DNA of 64,000 nucleotides from Capitulum mitella (Eukaryota > Arthropoda > Thecostraca > Pollicipedomorpha > Pollicipedidae). The notes beneath the pieces are model-generated. The model saw only the letters and a list, made by a program, of their open reading frames with translations. It had not been told where the DNA came from and did no database searches. The position numbers and the translations under genes are program-made. Numbering within the stretch: position 1 is the first letter of the stretch; every line of letters starts with the position of its first letter. Below are positions 23,843-34,411 of the stretch, in pieces. The stretch is from positions 5,282,301 through 5,346,300 of the forward strand of contig CP099854.1 in assembly GCA_030062745.1 (NCBI GenBank), given 5' to 3'.

Positions 23843-24343
23843 TCACGAAACTTATCACAGTAAACCAATCACGGAACCAATCACCGTATACGATCACGGA
23901 ACTAATTACGGTATACCGGTTACGAAACTAATTACGGTATACTGGGTACGAAACCAATTACGGTATACCGGTTACGAAACTAATTACGGTTTACCGACTA
24001 CGAAACTAGTCACGGTGTACTGATCACGGGACTAATCACGGTGTACCGATCACGTCGCTAACCACGGTATACAGATCACGGGACTATTTACCGCATACCG
24101 GTCACGGAACTAACCATGGTATACCAATCACGGCCCACTGATCACGGAACTAATCGCAGTCAACCGATCAAAAAACTAATCACGGTCTACTAAACACGGG
24201 ACTAATCACGATGTACCAAGCACGGAACTAATGGCGGCGTGCAGATCACGGAATCGATAGTATTGTATTGATCTCGGGAGTAATCATAGTATGCCGATTA
24301 CGAAAATAATCGCGGTATGCCGATCACGGGACTGGTCACGGTG
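23843..24343. repeat. 26-bp satellite-like array, about 19 diverged copies
   Basis: The unit resembles GATCACGGAACTAATCACGG plus TATACC, period 26, conserved in register through 23.94-24.14 kb and looser at both ends. Each unit consists of two related halves sharing (A/G)ATCACGG, suggesting origin from a 13-bp precursor. Confidence 0.9.
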
Positions 24344-24348
24344 CACAG

Positions 24349-24486
24349 GCGACACGCTGTTTCGAGATACTTCACGGTCGAAACAGCGTCGCAAACTGGA
24401 GCCCCCGTGTGCGTGATGCACCGCGAAGCACGGACCGTCGCAGAACCATTATTTGTCCGTGAAACGGACAAATTTGAGCGTTTGCA
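24349..24486. other. Cluster of strong stem-loops next to the 26-bp array
   Basis: Stem 1: GCGAC-(AC)-GCTGTTTCGA at 24349-24365 pairs with TCGAAACAGCGTCGC at 24378-24392 (15 bp with a 2-nt bulge, 12-nt loop). Stem 2: ATTTGTCCGT (24451-24460), loop GAA, ACGGACAAAT (24464-24473). GCAAAC at 24391 and GTTTGC at 24481 could form an outer stem. Could be a structured RNA, a transposon end or chance. Confidence 0.4.
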
Positions 24487-27215
24487 TGCAACACGAGATG
24501 TTCCGAAAATTGTGCGCATTGTTGCCGATTTTGCTCTTAGAAGTAAGTTTCTCGGTTCGTGGTCCGAGTTTGGACTCGTGTAAACGTGGGTAAATACGGT
24601 GGCTTCATCAGCACAGAAAACTGAATTAGGTGATGTCAGGCTCGTTGTTTTGATGTTTATTGCAGTGCTCATACCAGATTTCAGCCAATTCCCTTAGCGA
24701 TTCCCGAAACATGTGCTTGCAAGTTCCCCTCTTAGTTCAACAATGTCTGCGACTTGTTTCTTTTTCGATGTCGCATGATTCATACGCATTAAAAATGCAT
24801 GCGCGTATAGTTTTCTTGTTTAACGCCACGTCCCAACAGCGTCAACAGTCTCCCAACAGCGTCCCCGCGCCGGACTAATTAAAAATCGCTGAGCATCGGG
24901 CATGCGGCGGCGGCGGAAGACCGTGACGGCCACCTGTCGGCCGGACGGCCGTCACAAGATGGATGCCGCGCGAGTCGGCCGTGAAACGCACGCGTCACGA
25001 GCCAGCCGCGCCGGCCGCCGCCGCCGAGCGATGGATGGACATTTAACAAAGCGTGAAGCTTATTTCACAGCCAAAATGTGAAATTAGGCAGCCGCTGATT
25101 TACGAGGTCCGGCACTGAGCGGCGGCCGCCGTGACAGCGCCGCCTTTTGTGAAAATTGTGGCCAGTCATGATTGTGCTGAAACTGTGGGCCCACCAGTGT
25201 GATTGGGCGCCTCCGCGAGGGAGATTTCGCAGCGCTTTGCGTGTGTGTCTGCTCAGCCACTGTTGCCTTCGCCTTCAGAAAACGCAGTGTGCCAGTTTTT
25301 ATGTCGCCTTTCACGTGACAGGCGACATCAGGAGACTTGTTAGCTGTATTCACAACAACATAACACCACGTGACTTTACAAATGACATCCAACCCAATGT
25401 AACCCTCTTATTTTACCATACAAACTTGACCTTAATTTACGCCAACGACACTGAGATAAATTGAATTTGTTTGGTACGTTCGAAAATCCTTGTTAAACGG
25501 TTTTTAACCTTTCTCAAAGTAGAGGTCGTACTAACATGACGCCAATGAGCCCCGTCAAATTTTACAAGCTTTTGGAAACCTAGCTACTAACAGCTTTCGA
25601 AAAATCGTTAGGTACACTCAGTTACTAGTACATTTTAGGAAACCCTCGCTGGCCTTATTTTTGTTGTTGAAATGTTTCATTCATATAGTCTGGTTCTATA
25701 CCAGGCTGTTAGGCGATCTCAGAGATTTTGCGGCATGTTTACGCTGCGCGATGGCTCATTTACAGTCCTGGCTCACGTGAGACAGGCTGATTCTTGAGTG
25801 CTCGCAGAGGCTCATGAAGTCACGGCGGAAGACACCGCCTCGTGGCGAATCTGAGATATCGTCTCCGTCCACGCCATTGGTACCGGTCGAAGTTATGCAC
25901 TCCGTGGAAAGCGGCGGCAGCGGCGGAAACAGATACGGAAACCCATGGCCGCCCACCAATAACGGTGAACGCGAAATATAAGCGGCATTTTTGAGAACCA
26001 TGCGTGGAATCAGATATCCCTACGGTAGGTTTTTGAATGTGAGATTCGGAATCTTCTGTGGTCATCAGCATGTGTGTAGCAGGCCTCAGGCCAAAAGGGC
26101 GGTCCTGCTTACGTGGCATCGACCGTGCCAGATGTAAATGATTATGATATTTACCCAACCCTATGTTTAGTGTTGTATGAGAAATGGGGCCCATTTAAAT
26201 CGTCTCTGGTCCTGCCAACTTTAAAAACTTTCCTAAACACATGGCCAGATATTGTTCCACATAGAGGCGTAGCCAAGGAGAGGGCGACGGGGACGGTCGT
26301 CCCTCCTGCAGGTCGGTCAGGGGCCCTGAGGCCTTCAGCGGCGCCGAGACGGTCTGGGACCCAGGGTTGGTCAGAGGTTCTGAAACAACCAGAAGCTGTG
26401 GGATAGTGAGAAGCCCTCGGGTGATCAGAGACTCGGGGATTATCGAGGGCCATTGAACTGTCAGGATCCTGAGACGGTCAGGGGCTCCGAGACTGCCACG
26501 AACATGACGCAGTCAGGGACCCTCGAGCGGCCGGAGGTCCTGAGGCGAACGGAGGCCTGAAACGTCCAAGAACTCTGCGGCGGTCAGAAGCCTAGGGATA
26601 GTCAGGAACTCTGGGGCGGTTAGAGGCCCTGCGAGGGGCAAGGGTCCTGTGATGGTAAAGAGCGGGGAATGGCCAGGACCCTGAAACAGTCAGAGACGTA
26701 GGGATGATTAGGTCAGCATCTTTTCCGACCGGCACCGAAGATAAGGGCACGCACCACACGTGAGGATTAGCCAACAGGCCTGCACGTGCATGCGCCGAAA
26801 CCGTTGTCGAGAACGTCTTTGAGCCTTGCCAGTTCGCACGGCACTTACTGCTGTTGGTACATTACATGAAACGGAATCGGATTAAGGCAATGCTCCCGAT
26901 CGACGGCATTCTTAAACAGTTACCTTTGGAGTGTATTGACGAAAATGACACGTAAACACTAGCCCAAATCAGTCAACCTTCAGCCTTCTTTGAATTAAAT
27001 TGCTTTTGCATCGCGCCTGACAAGTTTATAACATACTATGCTAATTTATTCGATCCAAATACCCCGTTGGTGTGATTAAAAAGCCAACATTTTTGAAGAC
27101 TATAAAATCTGACGGTCATGTCGGTTCACACGCACGATGTCGTGCGTCGCTTGCTTTTATGGAAGGGGCTTTTGAAAAACATTGCGGCCGACCGCAGTAA
27201 TGTTGCGCGTTTCCC
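24487..27215. other. Spacer with degenerate repeats
   Basis: 24.9-25.05 kb is CpG-dense. 26.27-26.72 kb is a loose tandem of GGTCAGAGGCCCTGAGA-like segments of roughly 30 bp. No gene recognised. Confidence 0.45.
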
Positions 27216-27219
27216 CTAA

Positions 27220-28419
27220 CCCTATTCCCGGAGGGCTAGACGGTATGGTCGATTTCCGGTAGGGGGGCGGATTCGGTCCCCCCTGAGATCTCGAGAACTA
27301 CTCGTCCGATTTCATCACAACAAACGGCAGTCGATTTGCCGTGACGTGAACTACATTTTTATCAAAAGGAATTTTCAAAATTTTGAAATGTGTGGATACA
27401 GGGGAACAAACATGTCAAAATGGGGGGTACTTTTTGACTTCTTATAACTCCGCTGTTTTTCGACCGATTTCAATGAAACTGGCATGAATCGAGAGGTTAT
27501 GGATAGGAGTTTTACCATGGGTACACAAATCTGAAATTTTGTGAAAATTTATGGGCGTTCACAGGATTTTAAAAATAGGAAGCTTAGTTTTCTAACAACT
27601 GAATGAACAAAAGAGGCAAACACCCTTTTTTGGCTTCTGCTAGTCATGTTATGCTAAAGAAGTACAAATCGCATTACAATGTTTGTATAATGTTAGCATA
27701 GGCGGTGCCAGGGACATGAAAAAGGGGAAACTGTCATGGTCACACGTTCTTCAGATCAACTTGTGACCTTTGACCTTAAATGACTCAGTGACCTTGGGGT
27801 CACTTGGAATGATGTCGTGTGCATTCAGTATTATCTGTAATCGTCTTTAATAATTTGAATTCACTCCATTTCAAAAACTTCATTTTATGGCTATTGCGAT
27901 ATAGGGTACGCGCACTGACATTTTAGGTCATAGCTCCGTGACCCGACCTGATATCAAGCTGAAACGTGGTACACAAGTAGAGGTCACCCTTCTACGTCAT
28001 ATATATTCCGGGTTTGGCGTTTGAAAAAACGGCGCCGAAATTATTGCAAAAAAACAAATTTTGACTCTTAACCTTGACCTGACATTGCAAAGTAACCTCA
28101 GATAAACAACATTACATCTGCACATTGCCCAACTATTTCGCTATACATCCATATAAAGTTTTAGGTTCTATTTTAAAACTCTGTTTTTGGCAGGAATTTT
28201 CCTTTTACCCTCAACATGACCAAAAATGGCCTGAAGTGCCTGCCAAAAACGTTGCCTGGCTCCGCCCCTGAGCAAAACAAAATTTTGAAATTTTGTCACG
28301 GCGCGTAGAAAGAATGCCTAGGAAAACTCACCAAGTTTCGTGAAGCTGAGTTAAAAAGCCTGGAACTGCCAAGCAAAAAACCCGAGGAGGGCGGATTCAG
28401 CCCCCCGTCGGGAATAGGG
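27220..28419 (+). mobile_element. TTAA-flanked noncoding piggyBac-like element, copy 1
   Basis: A 1200-bp element that starts CCCTATTCCCGG and ends CCGTCGGGAATAGGG, so the ends are inverted repeats. It is flanked by CTAA (27216-27219, a decayed TTAA) and TTAA (28420-28423), the target site of piggyBac-type transposases. No transposase frame is present. A near-identical copy lies inverted at 32671-33871 and an older one around it, so it is a mobilised repeat family (MITE-like). It carries a DR1-type AGGTCA repeat at 27764-27776. Confidence 0.85.
27764..27776 (-). promoter_or_regulatory. Perfect DR1 nuclear-receptor half-site pair in TTAA element copy 1
   Basis: TGACCTTTGACCT on the + strand is AGGTCA-A-AGGTCA on the minus strand, the consensus DR1 for RXR/USP, HNF4 and COUP-type receptors. 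TGACTCA (an AP-1-type site) lies 5 bp further right. Binding is not shown. Confidence 0.45.
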
Positions 28420-28599
28420 TTAAATTTCTGCTAGGCCGTGGTCCTTTCAAATCGACTGGATTTCACCGAATATTGGTGTTATTGCTTTAAACGAGTCCAG
28501 CTGTTCCACGATGTTTAAATGCCGTCTTTTTCCTACGCCAGACATCAGAAAAGGAAGTTGAAATGACAATGATGATGGATCAGAGGAAAAAATGAGCTT

Positions 28600-28730
28600 C
28601 TGTCTACCATCAGAACCAAATTTCTCAAACTCCGCTTTATGCGTTCGACAGTCACGGTCATAGCTTGCATTCCAGATAAAAGGATGCTTGTATGTTTCAA
28701 AAAGCATTCTGAGATGTTCGATTGGGACTA
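28600..28730 (-). pseudogene. Weak MADF-like fragment
   Basis: The minus strand reads IEHLRMLFETYKHPFIWNAS then YDRDCRTHKAEFEKFG. MADF domains begin with a pattern like LI..V..HP.LW.....Y.....K...W..I...., which this resembles for about 35 residues before losing similarity. The frame continues to a stop at 28447. It could be a transposon-encoded or broken MADF exon, or chance. Confidence 0.25.
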
Positions 28731-29219
28731 GATCGATGTGTTATCGATTCAGGGGTGCCGCAGCATCACGAAAGCTAAGGATCACCATACCGAGAATTTC
28801 GACTGGCTCTGTCCAACCCCTTAGGGTTAATTTAGGAAGGGTGGAAATGGGCTGGCCTTCTGGATCTATCGGTTCCCCTCAATGGCGTTTCTTTCTTGGC
28901 CGGGTAGCCGCCCGGAGACAGGCCGGTAATGCTGTCTGGTCTATTAACACCTGCCGCCTCCGGTAACAGTGGCCGCCCCCCCCCCCCCCCGGCAGTCGGC
29001 GCGCGGGACCTGGCGTCCTCGCATTGCACTTGTTCCTATTCGCTAGGTAATCTAACTGAACATCGGCCCGCCGGTAGCGCCGAGATATAGCAATGCCTGT
29101 GCCCCGCACAGTCCCGCACTTTCCGCTGTACTGTTCCGCTGCCGATGGCCGTCGCCGAACCGCTGGATCTGAGACGGCGGATTTAGGATCGCGCGTCGGC
29201 CGCTTAGTGCGATCCGCGG
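28731..29219. other. Spacer with a poly-C run
   Basis: A pure C run lies at about 28977-28990. No gene recognised. Confidence 0.5.
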
Positions 29220-29345
29220 TGTTGATGTCGATGCCCATGTCCATGTCGATCGATGTCGATTCCGATGCCGATGTCGGTGTCGATGACCATGTCGATATTG
29301 ATCGATGTCGATTTCGTTGTCGGTTTCGATGTCGATCTCGATGCG
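29220..29345. repeat. (GATGTC)n-type hexanucleotide repeat
   Basis: Imperfect GATGTCGATGCC-like units across about 125 bp. Confidence 0.85.
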
Positions 29346-29504
29346 GTCAGCATTTGTCGGCGATGTTCTGAGCGCCTACATTTCACTGACTCGGCTGGCG
29401 CGTGAGGCAAGCACTGTTTGAAATGTCTGCCGGCAATGGCGACAAATCCGCTGCGGAATCCAGCGTGTCGCTTAGCCGGGCTGGGTTGTTTGTAAATGAA
29501 TCCG

Positions 29505-30625
29505 GCCGCAGTGTGTGAGGTGAACGACACCAGGCCGCAGACCGCACTGGGCCGCAGTGTGTGAGGTGAACGACACCAGGCCGCAGACCGCACTGGGCCG
29601 CAGTGTGTGAGGTGAACGACACCAGGCCGCAGACCGCACTGGGCCGCAGTGTGTGAGGTGAACGACACCAGGCCGCAGCCGCACTGGGCCGCAGTGTGTG
29701 AAGTGAACGACACCAGACCGCACTGGGCCGCAGTGTGTGAAGTGAACGACACCAGACCACACTGGGCCGCAGTGTGTGAAGTGAACGACACCAAACCGCA
29801 CTGGGCCGCAGTGTGTGAAGTGAACGACACCAGACCACACTGGGCCGCAGTGTGTGAAGTGAACGACACCAGGCCAGACCGCACTGGGCCGCAGTGTGTG
29901 AGATGAACGACACCAGGCCGCGATGTGTGAGGTGAACGACACCAGGCCGCAGACCGCACTGGGCCGCAGTGTGTGAGGTGAACGACACCAGGCCGCAGAC
30001 CGCACTGGGCCGCAGTGTGTGAGGTGAACGACACCAGGCCGCAGACCGCACTGGGCCGCAGTGTGTGAAGTGAACGACACCAGGCCGCAGACCGCACTGG
30101 GCCGCAGTGTGTGAGGTGAACGACACCAGGCCGCAGACCGCACTGCAGGCCGCGATGTGTGAGGTGAACAACACCAGACCACACTGGGCCGCAGTGTGTG
30201 AGGTGAACGACACCAGGCCGCAGACCGCACTGCAGGCCGCGATGTGTGAGGTGAACGACACCAGGCCGCAGACCGCACTGGGCCGCAGTGTGTGAGGTGA
30301 ACGACACCAGGCCGCAGACCGCACTGGGCCGCAGTGTGTGAGGTGAACGACACCAGACCACACTGGGCCGCAGTGTGTGAGGTGAACGACACCAGACCGC
30401 ACTGGGCCGCAGTGTGTGAAGTGAACGACACCAGGCCGCAGACCGCACTGGGCCGCAGTGTGTGAGGTGAACGACACCAGACCACACTGGGCCGCAGTGT
30501 GTGAGGTGAACGACACCAGACCACACTGGGCCGCAGTGTGTGAGGTGAACGACACCAGGCCGCACTGGGCCGCAGTGTGTGAGGTGAACGACACCAGGCC
30601 GCAGACCCCACTGCAGGCCGCGGTG
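29505..30625. repeat. Large minisatellite with 46-bp and 39-bp unit variants, about 26 copies
   Basis: The core is GGCCGCAGTGTGTGAGGTGA, then ACGACACCAG, then either GCCGCAGACCGCACTG (46-bp unit) or ACCGCACTG/ACCACACTG (39-bp unit). The two lengths interleave; a few copies are rearranged (29.88-29.96, 30.14-30.26 kb). It keeps minus-strand frames of up to 453 codons open in all three phases, so these are not genes. Confidence 0.95.
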
Positions 30626-32028
30626 AGTGCGCGGCCTAAGCCGCGCCGCCCAGACACTTATGCGATGGCGTCAGGCCGGAGGGTATCCTTTTACAGCCGC
30701 CTGTCCGGCGCGCTGACCTGATCATGTTCGAAGTGCAGTCAAACCTTTGGAGAATCGGCGCCGATACGGTCAGACCGGGGAATACATGTTCGGACGTTTT
30801 GTGTTGAATTATTGAGCCCGATACTCAGCTGCTTTCAGTGGACGTGTTCCCCGAGACGCAGCCCTGGAACCGTTCGGCTGAGGACTCCCGGGCCTGAAGG
30901 GGCGTGGCACACCCGTTCCCTTTTTCGGCCGCGCTCACCGCTGGCACCGCGTCAGCTTCTTTCCATGGAGCGGATGGCCGTCAGACGACACCGAGAATCT
31001 GGCGGCCGCGGCCGTCGTCAGCCGCGTCCGAGAACCGCGCCGCGGCCGTGTTGTCAGGCGGCGCCGCCGCGTCAGCCCGGCCAGTCATTAGCAATCAATC
31101 ATGGCCCGTAAACGGCCCGTCTGTCTTCCACGTCAGGACCGGCGTGCCGCGCACGACCCGCGGCCGGCCAGCACCGGACGGCCGCGGACGGCGCCGGCCG
31201 CGAGGTTCCGCCCCGGCCGGGAACGCAGAAGCGCGATGCGGCGGCGAACGGGGAAGGCGGCGGAGTGCCTGCGTGATGCCGTCCGCTGGTTGGCCGCCGT
31301 CGGCTGCTGCTCTCGCGGCGAGCGGCGGGAAACACAGCCCGGGAGGGCGACGCCGCGGGTCAGCGGCGGAACCTCACGAAACATGCAGCCGCCGAGAGCT
31401 CCGGCCGGCGGGCGCAGGGCCGGACGAACCCGGCGGGGCGGCGCCTGCTGAGGCCGGCGGCGGCGTCTCAGCGTGGCCGATCGGCCGCCCCGCCTCCGGC
31501 CGGGCGAGCTGGCGGCGTGCTCCCGGCAGAGCCGACAGCCACGGCCGGACGTGAGGGAAGCGGGCGCGCGCCGCCGCCCGAGAGGTGGGGCCGCACCGCT
31601 GGCAGGTGGTCGTGCTCAGCATCGGGCGGGACGGGGCATTGACAGGCAGGCAGGCAGGCAGACAGGCAAACCGAATGGCGGCCCCTTGATGCACATAAAT
31701 GGATGATTAAAAAGTGTAGAAAAATGTTCAAAAATACACATTTCAAAAATTGCGGAATAATGGAAAGAGAGTAGCGGCCGACCTGCGGCCGAGGCTCGCT
31801 TTTGCATGGCCTCGGCACGCGCACCGTGACGGTAACTGTACCAAGAAAGTTCAGTAAAGTTATATTTAGTCGTACGTGTTCGCATATGATCGTGTGTAAT
31901 AATCGCAGTCATCGGTACAGGGGCGTTCTCAAAATTGATAGCGATTTTTCGGCAGTGTTCCTCGATGGAATGCAATGGGAGCCGAATCACTACTACGTTC
32001 ACCCTTTTCCTGGGTCCGGAGCGCTGAG
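30626..32028. other. GC island and spacer
   Basis: 30.9-31.64 kb is strongly CpG-dense with open frames in all phases; (CAGG)n lies at about 31643-31666; 31.68-32.0 kb is AT-richer. No gene recognised. Confidence 0.45.
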
Positions 32029-32670
32029 GCGCATTCCCGCGCGGGGAAGGGGACTTATTCGCCCCCCCTTCCTCCTAAAATCTCGACATCTCGAGAACTG
32101 CCCGTCCGATTTCGTCGTAACAAATGGCGACCGATTTGCCGTGACGTAAACTACATTTTCATAACGGAAGTGTTGAAAATCTTGAAGATGGCGAAAAAAG
32201 GGCAAAGAGTCAGAATGGAGGCATCTTTTTACTTGTTATAACATTGCTATTTATGGAATGATTTTGGTGCAATAGGCATGAATCGAGAGCTAAATGAAGA
32301 GACTTTTCCCCTTGGCCCATGCGTTTTGGATCTCTTGAAAATTCATATGCGTTCTCAGGGCTTGAAAATGGGAGAAAGACTTCCTTAAAAACTGAAGTAG
32401 TAAGAAAATGTAAAACATATCTTTAGCCTTACCTAGTCATTTTATACTTAGGAACTGCAAATCGATTTGCAGTGCTTGCATCATGTTGACATGGGCTGCG
32501 CCAGGGACATGAAAAAGGAAAGCTATCATGGTCGCATGTCCATCAGGCCAGCTTACGACCTCTGACCTCAGCTGACTTCATATGACCTCGGAGTAACATG
32601 AAATGGTCTTGAGTTCATTTCATAGTGTCTGAAAGCGCTTCATATTGTCTGAATTGGCTTTACTTCTTAA

Positions 32671-33871
32671 CCCTATTCCCGGCAGGGGGGCGGAATCGGC
32701 CCCCCCTCGGGTTTTTTGCTTGCCAATTCCAGGCTGTTTAGTGCAGCTTCACGAAATTTGGTGACTTTTCCTAGCTATTCCTTCTACGTGCTGTGACAAA
32801 ATTTCAAATTCTATTTTGCTCAGGGGCGAAGCCAGGCGACGTTTTTGGGAAGCACCTCGGGCCATTTTTGGCCATGTTGATGGTAAAATGAAAATGTCTG
32901 CCAAAAACAGAGTTTTAAAGCTAGAACTTAAAACTTCATATGAATGTATAGCTTAATAGCTTGGCAATGTGCAGATGTAATTTTGTTTACCTGACGTCAT
33001 TTTGCAAGGTCAGGTCAAGGTCAAAAGTCAACATTTGTTTTTTCGCTATAATTTCGGCGCCGTTTTTTCAAATGCCAAACCCGGAATATATATTACGTAG
33101 AAGAGTGCCTTCTACTTGTGTACCAAGTTTCAGCTTGATATCAGGTCGGGTCACGGAGCTGTGACCTAAAATGTCCGTGCGCGTACCCTATCTAGCAATA
33201 GCCATAAAACGAAATTTTTGAAATAGAGTAAATTCAAATGGTTGAAAACGTTTAAAGATAATATTAAATGTACAGGAGACCATTCCAAGTGACCCCAAGG
33301 TCACTGGAGGTCATTTAAGGTCAAAGGTCACAAGTTGATCTGAGAAACGTGTGACCATGACAGTTCCCCCTTTTTCATGTCCCTGGCACCGCCTATGCTA
33401 ACATTATACAAACATTGTAATGCGATTTGTACTTCTTTAGTATAACATGACTAGCAGAAGCCAAAAAAGTGTCTTTGCCTCTTTTGTTCATCCAGTTGTT
33501 AGAAAACTAATCGTCCAATTTTTTAAACCCTGTGAACGCCCATGAATTTTCTCAAAATTTCAGATTTGGGGACCCATGGTCAAAAGCTCTATCCATAATC
33601 TCTCGATTCATGCCAGTTTCATCGAAATCGGTCGATAAACAGCGGAGTTATAAGAAGTCCAAAAGTACCCCCTATTTTGACATTTTTGCCCCCCTGTATC
33701 CACAAATTTCAAAATTTTGATTTTTTTCATAAAAATGTATTTCACGTCACGGCAAATCGATTGCCATTTGTTGTGATGAAATCGAACGAGTAGTTCTCGA
33801 GATCTCAGGGGGGACCGAATCCGCCCCCCTGCCGGGAATCGACCATACCGTCTAGCCCTCCGGGAATAGGG
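32671..33871 (-). mobile_element. TTAA-flanked noncoding piggyBac-like element, copy 2 (nested)
   Basis: A 1201-bp reverse-orientation copy of the 27.2-kb element, with CCCTATTCCCGG at the left, CCGGGAATAGGG at the right, and intact TTAA on both sides (32667-32670 and 33872-33875). It is inserted into an older relative: the sequence left of 32667 and right of 33875 is continuous when aligned to copy 1. It contains AGGTCA repeats at 33012-33030 and 33318-33330. No coding capacity. Confidence 0.88.
33318..33330 (+). promoter_or_regulatory. Perfect DR1 in TTAA element copy 2, with a second AGGTCA cluster at 33007-33030
   Basis: AGGTCA-A-AGGTCA at the position homologous to the copy 1 site. A second cluster (33007-33030) reads AGGTCAGGTCAAGGTCA followed by A and AAGTCA, giving overlapping, DR0 and DR1-like half-sites. 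Copy 3 has one mismatch at the first site (CGACCTCTGACCT, 32556-32568). Confidence 0.45.
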
Positions 33872-34411
33872 TTAAGGTCTTATTTCTGGCCGTCGTGATA
33901 CAGGATACGCGCGCGGACATTTTAGGCTCTAGCTCCGTGGTTCGACCTGATAAAGACCTGAAGCTTGAAACAAAAGGAGAGGGCGCTTTGCGGAATCATG
34001 TAAGTTCTGGATTGTGCGTTGTCACAGTTAACGTCGAAAAGGTATGCGCATAACAGGTTTTGATTGTGGAGCTTAGCCTGACGTTGTAACGTGACCTCAG
34101 ATCAACAAAAGGTTTTTCGTTTTTTCCTGGTTATTTGTCTATACACATATATGAAGTTGTTACATCTATCTTAAACACCATATTTTTGTAAGCCATTTTT
34201 CTTTTATCTGAAGTAGTGACGAAAACGGTCTGAAGTGCCCCCGAAGAACTTAGCTTGGTCCCGCCCATCAGGAAAATAAAATTACGATAATTTTGCATAA
34301 TACGTAGGAGTAGCAGATGGAAAGTTACCAGCTTTTGTGGAGCCACTTCAAACACCCCGGAAATGGCGATAAAAAACCGGGGTTCTAAGCCCTCCATATC
34401 GGAATGGGACC

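Larger units (their letters stand above)
32029..34411 (+). mobile_element. Older diverged copy 3 of the TTAA element, split by copy 2
   Basis: The left part (about 32029-32670) parallels copy 1 from the G/C-rich end through TCTCGAGAACTGCCCGTCCG, GCCGTGACGTAAACTACATT, GGCATGAATCGAGAG and CGCCAGGGACATGAAAAAGG. The right part (33876-34411) continues with GGATACGCGCGCGGACATTT, TTAGGCTCTAGCTCCGTG and GGTTTTGATTGTGGAGCTTA, and ends TCGGAATGGGACC. The parts total about 1.18 kb, the full element length. It is clearly more diverged than copies 1 and 2, and its own outer TTAA sites are not evident. Confidence 0.8.

Noticed and set aside
29204-30657. Three overlapping minus-strand frames of 379-453 codons
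   Set aside because: Open in all three phases because the 46/39-bp unit lacks stops; repeat by-product.
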